Below, piece after piece: positions 49,767 through 57,681 of a stretch of 64,000 nt of DNA. How positions within the stretch are numbered: position 1 is the first letter of the stretch; each line of letters starts with the position of its first letter. The stretch lies in assembly GCF_000245795.1 (NCBI RefSeq), contig NZ_JH601133.1, forward strand, positions 246,093-310,092, in the 5' to 3' direction. Position numbers and translations under genes: made by a program. Below the pieces are notes generated by a model. That model made no database searches. It was not told the DNA's origin and saw only the letters and a program-made list of their open reading frames with translations. This DNA comes from Facklamia languida CCUG 37842 (GTDB taxonomy: Bacteria > Bacillota > Bacilli > Lactobacillales > Aerococcaceae).

Positions 49767-50852
49767 CTATTTTGTTTCTTTGCCAGTTGATAATTCCTTA
49801 ACCGTCTTGTATTCCACTTCACCTGATTGTGGATCCCCAATCTGAACTTCTAGGTCGTCATTCATTTGCCATTCATTCCAACCACCGTCAAACATTGTCG
49901 CTTCAAGTCCGCGTTCATACATCATTAACCATGGTAAGCAGGACCGCCAACCTGTTCCACAATAGAAGGATAAGTCATCCTCGACACTAAAGCCTTCCTC
50001 TTCCCACATCGCTGCAATTTCATCAAAAGAGCGGTTGGTTCCATCAGGGTTCTTAAAGTCTTCCATATCTGAGATATTACTTTCTTTTGATCCTCTAAGT
50101 CCAGGACGTCCCCATACAGCCCCCTTCGGTTCTCCTGCCTTAGGGATGTAGGAGTAACCCGACTCAAGTCCCAACCACTCATTCTCAGACCGCAGCGAAA
50201 CTAAACAAAAATCTGCATTATCCTTGAGCTCTTCTTGGACCTGATCCAAAGATAAAAGGTATTCAGGATGAAGGGGCTCCGTCGTGCCAAAATCTTCAAT
50301 TACTTGTGCTTGCTCTTCTCCTTCTTCCAGATCAAAACCAGCCGCTTCCCAAGCAGCAAGACCCCCATCCAGAATCTTTACTTTTTTGACACCCATATAA
50401 AGGGCTGCATAAGCCACTCGGTCTACTCCAGCATCTGGACCATAAAGGAGTAAAGTCGTATCCGTATCAATCCCATAACTAGCAAAAGCCTTGGCCAATT
50501 CTTCAGGACTTCTTAAATTCCAGACCGGACCTTCCTCAATCGAATCGGTATTGATATGAATCGCACCAGGTAGGTGCTTCTTCAAATAGTCAGGTGAAGC
50601 ATCCGCTTCTCCCCAAGTGACTTCAGCTAAGACATAGCGGTCTTCGCCTTCCGGATGATCCATTATTTCCTTAATTGATTGCGGATCGTGGTAAACTTGA
50701 CGTTCAGCAACCACGGGGTATTTCTCTTCTGCAGCTTCTTGAGTAACCGCTGGTATTTCCTCTGCTTCTTCTTGCCCATGTAGGGAACTCATCGGATTGC
50801 CAAGTGCCAAGATCACTAAGCAGGCCATCAAACCTGAAAAAAATCGCTTCAT
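49767..50852 (-). CDS. Exported multi-domain rhodanese, YnjE-like
   Basis: A 361-residue protein with a signal peptide (MKRFFSGLM..., 'LHG-QE') and an acidic linker. It then has an inactive rhodanese domain (Asp in 'LLYGPDAGVDR') and a C-terminal active one with Cys in 'FYCGTGWRSCLP'. E. coli YnjE is a periplasmic sulfurtransferase that sits beside ynjBCD. Here the gene leads the equivalent operon. The ATG at 50852 follows GGAGG. It probably hands sulfane S or Se to the importer, or processes its ligand. Confidence 0.82.
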   Translation of the reverse strand: MKRFFSGLMACLVILALGNPMSSLHGQEEAEEIPAVTQEAAEEKYPVVAERQVYHDPQSIKEIMDHPEGEDRYVLAEVTWGEADASPDYLKKHLPGAIHINTDSIEEGPVWNLRSPEELAKAFASYGIDTDTTLLLYGPDAGVDRVAYAALYMGVKKVKILDGGLAAWEAAGFDLEEGEEQAQVIEDFGTTEPLHPEYLLSLDQVQEELKDNADFCLVSLRSENEWLGLESGYSYIPKAGEPKGAVWGRPGLRGSKESNISDMEDFKNPDGTNRSFDEIAAMWEEEGFSVEDDLSFYCGTGWRSCLPWLMMYERGLEATMFDGGWNEWQMNDDLEVQIGDPQSGEVEYKTVKELSTGKETK

Positions 50853-51055
50853 TTCCTTAACCTCCAATTTAATTTGTTCACAAATTGCATTCTATCATCT
50901 TCAACCACGCCTAACAATTTGGCGACAATTATCTTGGGTCATTTATTTAATTTACTAATATACCCTTCAACCTCAAACATAGACGATGATTATTGCTTAT
51001 AAGTTAGGTATACTAGAAAATGATGAATATTGATCTTTATGAAAGGAGCTATCTC

Positions 51056-52198
51056 ATGATCTATTTAGATAACGCTGCTACTTCACTGAGAAAGCCGCAA
51101 GTTGTTATCGACGCGGTGGTTGAAGCCCTTCAGCACTCAGGTAACGCAGGAAGAGGGTCAACAGAATCAAGCCTAGCTGCTTCAAGAACAATCTTTAATA
51201 CCCGTCTCCTGGTCAGCCAACTCATTAATAATCCTGATCCTCACCAAATTATTTTTACCCATAATGCAACGGATAGCCTTAACACGGTCATCAAGGGGTA
51301 CTTTAAGCCAGGTGACCATGTCATAACCACCGTCATGGAACATAACTCCGTCCTACGTCCCCTTTACCAACTACAAGATCAAGGGGTTGAATTAACCTTT
51401 CTCCCCATCAATGATCAAGGCGTCATTGATCCCCAGACCATTGAACCAGCCATTCGATCAAATACCAAGGGTATGGTCTTCACCCATGCTTCTAATGTAA
51501 CAGGCGATTTAAACCCAGCTAAGAAGATCCTTGAAGTCCTTCACCAACACCAGCTCGTCGGCTTTCTTGATGCTTCCCAAACACTCGGGGCCATTCCCAT
51601 AGATGTTCAAGATCTAGATGTCGATGTCCTTTGCTTCACCGGCCATAAAAGTTTACTAGGTCCTCAAGGAACGGGCGGCATCTACATCAAACCCGGCATC
51701 CAAATTGCCCCCTTGAAGTCAGGCGGAACGGGTGTCCAAACTTTTGACCACTATCAGCCGAAGGACTTGCCGTCCGCTCTAGAAGCTGGCACCTTGAATA
51801 GTCATGGCCTAGCTGGCTTAAGCGCCGCCGTTCAATACCTCTTAGATTATGGAGTCGAGAAGATCATGCAAGAGGAACGTGACTTGCTTGATTATTTCCA
51901 CGATCAAATTAAGAGGCTGCCAGAGATCCAGATATACAGCCATATCAAGCCTGGACAAGTTCATTGTGGGATTCTATCCCTAAATATCGGCCACATGGAT
52001 TCCGCGATTGTAGCGGAAGAATTAGTTGATCGCGGTAAAATTATGACCCGGGCCGGTGGCCACTGTGCCCCCCTCATGCATGAAGCCTTGGGGACAGTTG
52101 AACAAGGCATCGTCCGCTTCTCACTTTCCCATTTCACGACCCGAGATGAAATCGACCAAGTAGTCGCTTGTTTAAAAGCGCTTCAAGCGGAATCCTAA
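51056..52198 (+). CDS. Cysteine desulfurase family aminotransferase (EF2568 type)
   Basis: A 380-residue class V PLP enzyme: 'YLDNAATSLRKP' at the start, 'THNATDSLN', 'DASQTLGAIPIDV', PLP-Lys in 'FTGHKSLLGPQG' and the mobile-loop Cys in 'RAGGHCAPLMHE'. The family (TIGR01977, named after E. faecalis EF2568) is typically found beside selD in genomes that use selenium for molybdenum hydroxylases. It should release sulfur from Cys or selenium from selenocysteine. The ATG at 51056 follows GAAAGGAG; the earlier ATG at 51020 has no site. Confidence 0.85.
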   Translation: MIYLDNAATSLRKPQVVIDAVVEALQHSGNAGRGSTESSLAASRTIFNTRLLVSQLINNPDPHQIIFTHNATDSLNTVIKGYFKPGDHVITTVMEHNSVLRPLYQLQDQGVELTFLPINDQGVIDPQTIEPAIRSNTKGMVFTHASNVTGDLNPAKKILEVLHQHQLVGFLDASQTLGAIPIDVQDLDVDVLCFTGHKSLLGPQGTGGIYIKPGIQIAPLKSGGTGVQTFDHYQPKDLPSALEAGTLNSHGLAGLSAAVQYLLDYGVEKIMQEERDLLDYFHDQIKRLPEIQIYSHIKPGQVHCGILSLNIGHMDSAIVAEELVDRGKIMTRAGGHCAPLMHEALGTVEQGIVRFSLSHFTTRDEIDQVVACLKALQAES

Positions 52199-52303
52199 GT
52201 GCGCGGACGCCTGCGTGGACTGGCTCTTTAAAGTCATTCGTTTCTGATTTTCCTCGCTTATATATGATATAATTGATAAATACATAGAAAGAAGTGACGC
52301 TTC

Positions 52304-53200
52304 GTGGAATTAAAACAAATCCAAACCTTTATTACGATCGTTGAATGGGGGAGCTTTTCAGAAGCTGCTAATCAACTCTATCTTTCCCAACCAACTGTCT
52401 CCCTACATATTAAACAGCTAGAAAATGAACTGGGGATTGAACTCATCAGTCGAACCACAAAAAGCCATGAGCTAACGGCTCAGGGCCAAGAGTTTTATAA
52501 ATATGCGCAAACCATTATGAAAATGGCCAACAATATTGAGTCGACCTTCTCTCAGAAGAACAATCATAAAATCACAATTGGCGCCTCCTCGATTGCTGCG
52601 TCCTATCTTTTGCCTCCTGTGCTAGCGAAGTTTAACCAAGAAAACCCTGAGAAAAAGGTCCAACTCCACCAAAGCGACACGATAAATGTCATTAATGATA
52701 TTGCCTTAGGATCCTTAAACATCGGAATCGTTGGATCGAAGTCAATGAATAATAACCTCCATTTTGAGAAGATCTTCACCGACCGGTTGGTTATCGCAAC
52801 CCCTTATAACGACTACTACCTTGAATGTCAGGAGAAAGGAGTAAGCGTGCAAGAATTACTATCCCACCCCTTCATCTCACGTGAAGATGGATCAGGCACT
52901 CTCAAGGAAGCAGCCTTACTCTTACGCGAATTAAATATTGATCCGCTTAAATTAAACAAGGTCATAGAAGTTAACAGCAATGATGCGATCAAGCAATTCA
53001 TCAAGCTAGGATCAGGGGTCTCGATTATTTCTGAATTGGCCGTCCAAACAGAAGTCTTCCATCAAGAACTTTTAACCTTCGATATTGACCATATCGATTC
53101 GACCCGTAATTTCTATCTGGTCTTCCGCAAAAATGCCCACTTGCCAGACTCTGTTCGTGAGTTTATTAACTTTATGCGACAAAATCCTGCCCAAGGATAA
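52304..53200 (+). CDS. LysR-family regulator
   Basis: A 298-residue protein: a winged HTH (residues about 1-60, 'GSFSEAANQLYLSQPTVSLHIK') and a periplasmic-binding-type effector domain (about 90-290). It resembles CysB/CysL-like regulators of sulfur metabolism, and a LysR subgroup has been linked to selenium users. It starts with GTG at 52304. It lies between the desulfurase and a TVP38 gene, all on the plus strand, so it probably controls one or both, or the divergent YnjE operon. Confidence 0.85.
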   Translation: MELKQIQTFITIVEWGSFSEAANQLYLSQPTVSLHIKQLENELGIELISRTTKSHELTAQGQEFYKYAQTIMKMANNIESTFSQKNNHKITIGASSIAASYLLPPVLAKFNQENPEKKVQLHQSDTINVINDIALGSLNIGIVGSKSMNNNLHFEKIFTDRLVIATPYNDYYLECQEKGVSVQELLSHPFISREDGSGTLKEAALLLRELNIDPLKLNKVIEVNSNDAIKQFIKLGSGVSIISELAVQTEVFHQELLTFDIDHIDSTRNFYLVFRKNAHLPDSVREFINFMRQNPAQG

Positions 53201-53238
53201 ATCCATCTTGAGTCGGAGGACAAGCGATTTTTTAGTGG

Positions 53239-53244
53239 TATAAT
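53239..53244 (+). promoter_or_regulatory. Extended -10 before the third TVP38 gene
   Basis: TGGTATAAT fits an extended -10 (TGnTATAAT), with TATAAT at 53239-53244. No good -35 is visible. Confidence 0.5.
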
Positions 53245-53288
53245 AACCTCAGATTATCCGCTACAGACTAGAGCAAGGGAGAAACATT

Positions 53289-53891
53289 GTGAGCCAATCA
53301 AGACAAGCAAGAACGCAAACAATTCTAAACATCTTAAACATCGTTGGACTCTTAATCACCATTGCCATGGTGGTATGGGGCATCAAGATTGGGATCTTCA
53401 CCGATAAAGACAAGATGCTTCACTTTATCAACGGGCTCGGCGTCTGGGGCCCTTCTGTTTTTATGTTGATTCAAGTCGCTCAAACCGTCATACCAGTTAT
53501 GCCGGGGGCTATCACTATCCCGATTGGAATGCTTGCCTTCGGGCCCTTATGGGGAATGATCTACAACCTCCTACCGATCTATCTTGGTTCATTCATCAAC
53601 TTCTGGATCTCAAGACTTTATGGAAAGCCAACCGTCCGAGCGATTCTTGGAGAGAAGTCCTTCAATTCGATGATTAACCTTTTTGAAAAGCGTCATATTG
53701 GAGAACGCCTCTTCACTTTTCTGATGTTCATTCCTTTTTCCCCAGCTGATATCCTCTGCTACGGTGCAGGTCTAACTAATATGAAACCACGCTACTTCAA
53801 CTATTCACTCCTCTTTGGTAAGCCCGTTTCCCTTGCCTTTTATGCTTTTGGGACGACTTACTTACTGGAATGGTTATTTCAATTTCTTTAG
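53289..53891 (+). CDS. TVP38/TMEM64 (DedA-like) membrane protein
   Basis: A 200-residue third VTT-domain protein: 'VIPVMPGAITIPIGMLAFGP', 'GSFINFWISRLYGKPTVRAI', 'RLFTFLMFIPFSPADILCYG' and 'AGLTNMKPRYF'. It has a GTG start after AGGGAG. It sits directly downstream of the LysR gene and the desulfurase, away from the paired paralogues at 38-39.7 kb. Three copies in one selenium region argue for a role in uptake of a selenium oxyanion, by analogy to DedA. Confidence 0.83.
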   Translation: MSQSRQARTQTILNILNIVGLLITIAMVVWGIKIGIFTDKDKMLHFINGLGVWGPSVFMLIQVAQTVIPVMPGAITIPIGMLAFGPLWGMIYNLLPIYLGSFINFWISRLYGKPTVRAILGEKSFNSMINLFEKRHIGERLFTFLMFIPFSPADILCYGAGLTNMKPRYFNYSLLFGKPVSLAFYAFGTTYLLEWLFQFL

Positions 53892-53895
53892 CAAT

Positions 53896-53930
53896 AAGGC
53901 CAGCCTTTAAAAGGGATGGCTTTTTTTTTT
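53896..53930 (+). terminator. Terminator after the TVP38 gene
   Basis: An imperfect stem AAGGCCAGCC/GGGATGGCTT is followed by ten T. Confidence 0.8.
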
Positions 53931-54222
53931 CTTTTTAAAAATTTTTAAAATAGAAATTGATTGAAAGCTCTTTATCTGGATCAAAAAGAGGATTTTTCAT
54001 TTAAATTTTAGCCACTGAAAACAAAGTTGATTTAACTCATTTTTATTTAATTTAACCTTCCCTTTATTTAGCCTTTTTTAAGTACGGTTTTTAAAAAATG
54101 AGATAAATTCTAATAAATGAAAGAGCTTTTCTTACTTACTTTTCAAGATCTTATTTCCATTCGATGATATACTAAGTGTAGTTGAGGGATCAACAAACAA
54201 ATATTTTAAGGGGGAATTATGT
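53931..54222. other. AT-rich gap before a small ORF
   Basis: About 290 very AT-rich bases with no ORF or RNA I can support. A TATACT hexamer near 54169 may be the -10 of the small gene at 54223. Confidence 0.45.
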
Positions 54223-54381
54223 ATGAAATTTTTCAATAATTTAATGAAAAATAAACCATCAAATCGTAATGCTTTTGCTTATAAAGAGAACATGAATGCT
54301 CTTTATCCAAAAATCTATCGTTTTACTTATCCGGAAGCTGCCATAGTTCTTCCAAAAAAAGCAAACAATACTAAATACTAA
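54223..54381 (+). CDS. Small basic protein of 52 residues, unknown
   Basis: A short ORF with a strong AAGGGGGAAT site about seven bases before its ATG and a terminator immediately after its stop. Both support real expression. The peptide (MKFFNNLMKNKPSNRNAFAY...) is basic, with an aromatic-rich middle and no membrane helix or Cys. I know no family. It is monocistronic and faces away from the selenium region. Confidence 0.55.
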   Translation: MKFFNNLMKNKPSNRNAFAYKENMNALYPKIYRFTYPEAAIVLPKKANNTKY

Positions 54382-54384
54382 AAC

Positions 54385-54418
54385 AAAAAGCGACTAGTTC
54401 AACAGCTAGTCGCTTTTT
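54385..54418. terminator. Bidirectional terminator
   Basis: A perfect 13-bp stem (AAAAAGCGACTAG with its complement) with an 8-base loop. It ends both the small ORF and the converging Spx/ArsC-like gene. Confidence 0.9.
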
Positions 54419-54421
54419 TGA

Positions 54422-54784
54422 TTATTCAATGGACCAAATACGCGCCAAATCTTTCTGGTTTGAACCGGCTGAGGCTTTATGCCCATCTGTTATCAACGGA
54501 CGTTTGACTAACATCCCTTGCTCACTCAAGAGGGTTAAAAAATCATCCTCACTCATCTCATCCAGTCTATCTTTCAAATGAAGGTCACGGTACAACTGAC
54601 CTGAGCTATTGACAATCTTACCCCGCTTACCAGAATAAGCTTCAAGAGTATATTTTAATTCTTCAAAGCTTGGTGGACAATCACGGATATCGATAATATC
54701 TGTTAACTCAAGCCCTTGGTCCTTCATCCAATTGGCTACCTTCTGTGTAGTCGAACATTTTTTTAATCCATAAATTTTTAACAT
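54422..54784 (-). CDS. Spx/ArsC (YffB-like) family protein
   Basis: A 120-residue thioredoxin-fold protein: 'YGLKKCSTTQKVANWM' has one N-terminal Cys (C-S-T-T), followed by 'NSSGQLYRDL' and 'MLVKRPLITD', the ArsC/Spx pattern. It lacks the C-x-x-C redox switch of Spx and the extra Cys of thioredoxin-linked ArsC, so it is closest to YffB/YusI-type proteins of unclear function, or glutaredoxin-type arsenate reductase. The ATG at 54784 follows GAGGTG; the GTG at 54793 lies inside the site. Confidence 0.8.
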   Translation of the reverse strand: MLKIYGLKKCSTTQKVANWMKDQGLELTDIIDIRDCPPSFEELKYTLEAYSGKRGKIVNSSGQLYRDLHLKDRLDEMSEDDFLTLLSEQGMLVKRPLITDGHKASAGSNQKDLARIWSIE

Positions 54785-54903
54785 TGTCTTCACCTCTTCA
54801 ACAGCTTACCATAAACAGACGGAGATAACTGCTAAGATGTTTCGAGCTAAACCCAATCCTCATAAGTCTTCCCTTTCTTTAAGCTAGAAGATGGTTAGAT
54901 TTT

Positions 54904-54954
54904 TGTAAATGTTTACATGATAGGATTGACAAGGATCACAAGGCTTTCTATAAT
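54904..54954 (+). promoter_or_regulatory. mgl promoter with upstream dyad
   Basis: TTGACA (54926-54931), a 17-base spacer and TATAAT (54949-54954) form a near-perfect promoter. The dyad TGTAAA-TG-TTTACA (54904-54917) lies just upstream and looks like a LacI/GalR- or CcpA-family operator. Confidence 0.75.
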
Positions 54955-54984
54955 AGAGTTAATATTATTTAAGGAGGCAGATTT

Positions 54985-56055
54985 ATGCGCAAAGGGTTTA
55001 AAATTGTAGCAGCATTCTTAATGTTGTTCACTTCATTTATTGGATTGGTGAAGCAGCCAAAAGTCCATGCGGAAGGTCAAACTTATGAGATTGGGGTAGC
55101 AATTTATCAATATAACGATAACTTCATGACCCTCTTCCGTAATGAACTAGAAGCCTACTTCAAGGAACTAGGAGAAGCTGATGGAAATACCTATAATCTT
55201 GAATTCCAAGATGGGAAGAATGACCAAGCCACCCAAACTGAACAGTTGAATAACTTTATTGCCCAAGGTAAAGACCTATTGATCGCCAATCTAGTGGACC
55301 CAACTGGGGCTGACCAGATTATTCTTAATGCTCAATCAGCGGATATTCCTGTGGTTTTAATCAACCGTGAACCTTCTATTGAAACAATGGAACTTTGGCC
55401 AGGTAAGACGACCTATGTTGGGGTCGATGCGCGTCAATCTGGTGTTTACCAAGGTGAAATGATTGCTGAATTAGATAATCATGGTGATATTAACGGAGAT
55501 GGTAAGGTTAACTACCTCATGATTATGGGAGATGCTGGGAACGTCGATGCCGAACAAAGAACTCAATATTCTGTTGAAACATTAGAAAAAACTATCCCAA
55601 CTGAAATTCTTGGGGAAGCACAACGTGGTAACTGGGACCAAGCAAAAGGTCAAGAGATTGCAGCCAATGCCCTCAGCCAATTTGGCGATGATCTTGAAGT
55701 CATCTTCTCAAACAATGACGGAATGGCTCTAGGAGCTGTTCAAGCCATCAATGGTGCAGGACGTAAGATCAACGAAGATATCTATATCGTTGGTGTAGAT
55801 GCCCTACCAGAAGTTGTTGAACTGCTCGGTAAAGGAGAATTTACGGGTACCGTTCTTAATGACCACTTCAACCAATCTCATACTGCAGCGGAAATTGCGA
55901 TTAAATTATTACAAGGTGAAGAAGTTGCGCCATACTTCTGGCACGATTACATTAAAGCAACCAAACCTGAGGATGCTGAACTTAAGCGTTTAGACTATCG
56001 TGAAGAATCGATTGAAGACTACCAAAATCGTCTAAAAGAGACCTATGGTGAATAA
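54985..56055 (+). CDS. mglB: Galactose/glucose-binding protein, MglB type
   Basis: A 356-residue periplasmic-binding-type protein with a signal peptide (MRKGFKIVA..., 'VHA-EG') and no lipobox. An EF-hand-like calcium loop 'DINGDGKVN' sits near residue 170, as in MglB, and ligand motifs 'NREPS' and 'SNNDGMALGAV' match. It binds galactose or glucose for the MglAC importer encoded downstream. AAGGAGG precedes the ATG. Without a lipid anchor, retention at a Gram-positive surface needs another explanation. Confidence 0.9.
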   Translation: MRKGFKIVAAFLMLFTSFIGLVKQPKVHAEGQTYEIGVAIYQYNDNFMTLFRNELEAYFKELGEADGNTYNLEFQDGKNDQATQTEQLNNFIAQGKDLLIANLVDPTGADQIILNAQSADIPVVLINREPSIETMELWPGKTTYVGVDARQSGVYQGEMIAELDNHGDINGDGKVNYLMIMGDAGNVDAEQRTQYSVETLEKTIPTEILGEAQRGNWDQAKGQEIAANALSQFGDDLEVIFSNNDGMALGAVQAINGAGRKINEDIYIVGVDALPEVVELLGKGEFTGTVLNDHFNQSHTAAEIAIKLLQGEEVAPYFWHDYIKATKPEDAELKRLDYREESIEDYQNRLKETYGE

Positions 56056-56076
56056 TTCTTAAACACGAATTTTAAA

Positions 56077-56113
56077 GAGGCTTCTAATCATACAATGATA
56101 AGAAGCTTCTTTT
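56077..56113 (+). terminator. Intraoperonic terminator between mglB and mglA
   Basis: GAGGCTTCTAATCAT pairs with ATGATAAGAAGCTTC (two mismatches), a 3-base loop, then TTTTC. It likely lets mglB be made in excess over mglAC. Confidence 0.75.
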
Positions 56114-56139
56114 CATATAACGGACAATGACTAAAGGAC

Positions 56140-57666
56140 GTGGATCGTTTGGAAAAAGAAAAGAACATAATTTTACAAATGACTGACATCGATAAAGTCT
56201 TCCCTGGGGTCAAAGCCTTGGATAAAGCCCAGTTAACCTTGAAAGAAGGTAGTGTTCATGCCTTAATGGGAGAAAATGGTGCTGGTAAATCAACCTTAAT
56301 GAAGTGTCTCTATGGGATCTACTATCGAGATGGTGGCACCATTACCTTGAATGGTGAAGAAGTTAGCTTCTCAAATTCTAAGGAAGCTCTAGATCATGGA
56401 ATTGCGATGATCCATCAAGAATTACAACCAATCCCCGATATGACCGTGGCTGAAAATATTTTCCTAGGTGATTATCCGATGAAGGGACTCTTTGTTGATC
56501 ATGCAAAAATGGAAGAGGAAACACGTAAATACCTCGACATCATCCGGCTTGATGTCTCTCCTTCTACTAAGCTAAAAAATTTAACCATCTCCCAACAACA
56601 ATCAGTTGAAATCGCCAAGGCTATTTCGCATAAGGCAAAAGTTTTAATCATGGATGAACCTACCTCCTCCTTAACTCAAGCCGAAGTCGCTAATTTATTT
56701 AATGTTATTGATGCTCTAAGAGCAGATGGCATGGGCATTATTTATATTTCACATAAAATGGACGAGATCCTCAAAATTTCCGATGAAATCACTATCATGC
56801 GTGATGGCCAATATGTGGGAACTTATGACTCTCACAAGATTACAATTGGCCAAATTATCAAGAATATGGTCGGTCGAGAGTTAACCAACCAGTTCCCTGA
56901 CAAGAATTTTGAACCCGGCACCCAATCCACATTACAAATTCGCAACTTCTCTTCACCGAATAAACTTTCCTTCCAAGATTGTAGTTTTGACCTCAAAGAA
57001 GGTGAGATTCTAGGGGTTGCAGGTCTAGTCGGTGCACAACGTTCAGAACTAATGGAAGCGATCTTTGGACTAAGAAGCCATCAACCTGGTGGAAAGATCA
57101 TTCATCGTGACAAAGAAATTGAGATTAAGAATCCTAATGACGCAATTCGTAATGGATTTGCACTGGTGACAGAAGACCGGCGAAATTCTGGGATTTTTGG
57201 TGTCTTATCCATCCGTGACAACATTATCGCTGCATCCTTAAGAAATTATCGGACTAAGACCGGCCTTTTAAATCAACAACAAATCACAGAAGTGGTCGAC
57301 AATGGAATTCGAAGTCTGAATACCAAGACCCCTTCTGAAATGACCGCAATTGAGAACCTTTCTGGTGGTAACCAACAGAAGGTGATCCTAGCCCGCTGGT
57401 TAGCTACCAATCCAGATATCTTCATCCTAGATGAGCCAACTCGAGGAATTGATGTCGGTGCCAAGTATGAAATCTATGAAATTATTAACCGTCTTGCCAA
57501 ACAAGGTAAATCTGTCATCTTGATTTCATCAGAAATGAGCGAGATTCTTGGTCTCTCAGACCGAATTATGGTCATGTGTGAAGGGAAGATCTCTGGCTTC
57601 CTCTCAAAAGAAGAAGCGACACAAGAGAAGGTCATGGATCTGGCCACTAAATTTATGCAAGATTAA
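56140..57666 (+). CDS. mglA: Galactose ABC importer ATPase, MglA
   Basis: A 508-residue tandem ATPase of the monosaccharide type. Half one has Walker A 'GENGAGKSTLMK', signature-like 'LTISQQQSVEIAKA' and 'LIMDEPTSSLT'. Half two has a degenerate Walker A ('GLVGAQRSELME') but intact 'LSGGNQQKVILARWL' and 'FILDEPTRGIDVG'. The start is GTG at 56140, or possibly TTG at 56149, which is better spaced from AAAGGA. It drives MglC. Confidence 0.92.
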   Translation: MDRLEKEKNIILQMTDIDKVFPGVKALDKAQLTLKEGSVHALMGENGAGKSTLMKCLYGIYYRDGGTITLNGEEVSFSNSKEALDHGIAMIHQELQPIPDMTVAENIFLGDYPMKGLFVDHAKMEEETRKYLDIIRLDVSPSTKLKNLTISQQQSVEIAKAISHKAKVLIMDEPTSSLTQAEVANLFNVIDALRADGMGIIYISHKMDEILKISDEITIMRDGQYVGTYDSHKITIGQIIKNMVGRELTNQFPDKNFEPGTQSTLQIRNFSSPNKLSFQDCSFDLKEGEILGVAGLVGAQRSELMEAIFGLRSHQPGGKIIHRDKEIEIKNPNDAIRNGFALVTEDRRNSGIFGVLSIRDNIIAASLRNYRTKTGLLNQQQITEVVDNGIRSLNTKTPSEMTAIENLSGGNQQKVILARWLATNPDIFILDEPTRGIDVGAKYEIYEIINRLAKQGKSVILISSEMSEILGLSDRIMVMCEGKISGFLSKEEATQEKVMDLATKFMQD

Positions 57667-57681
57667 AAAGGAGGAAATAAG

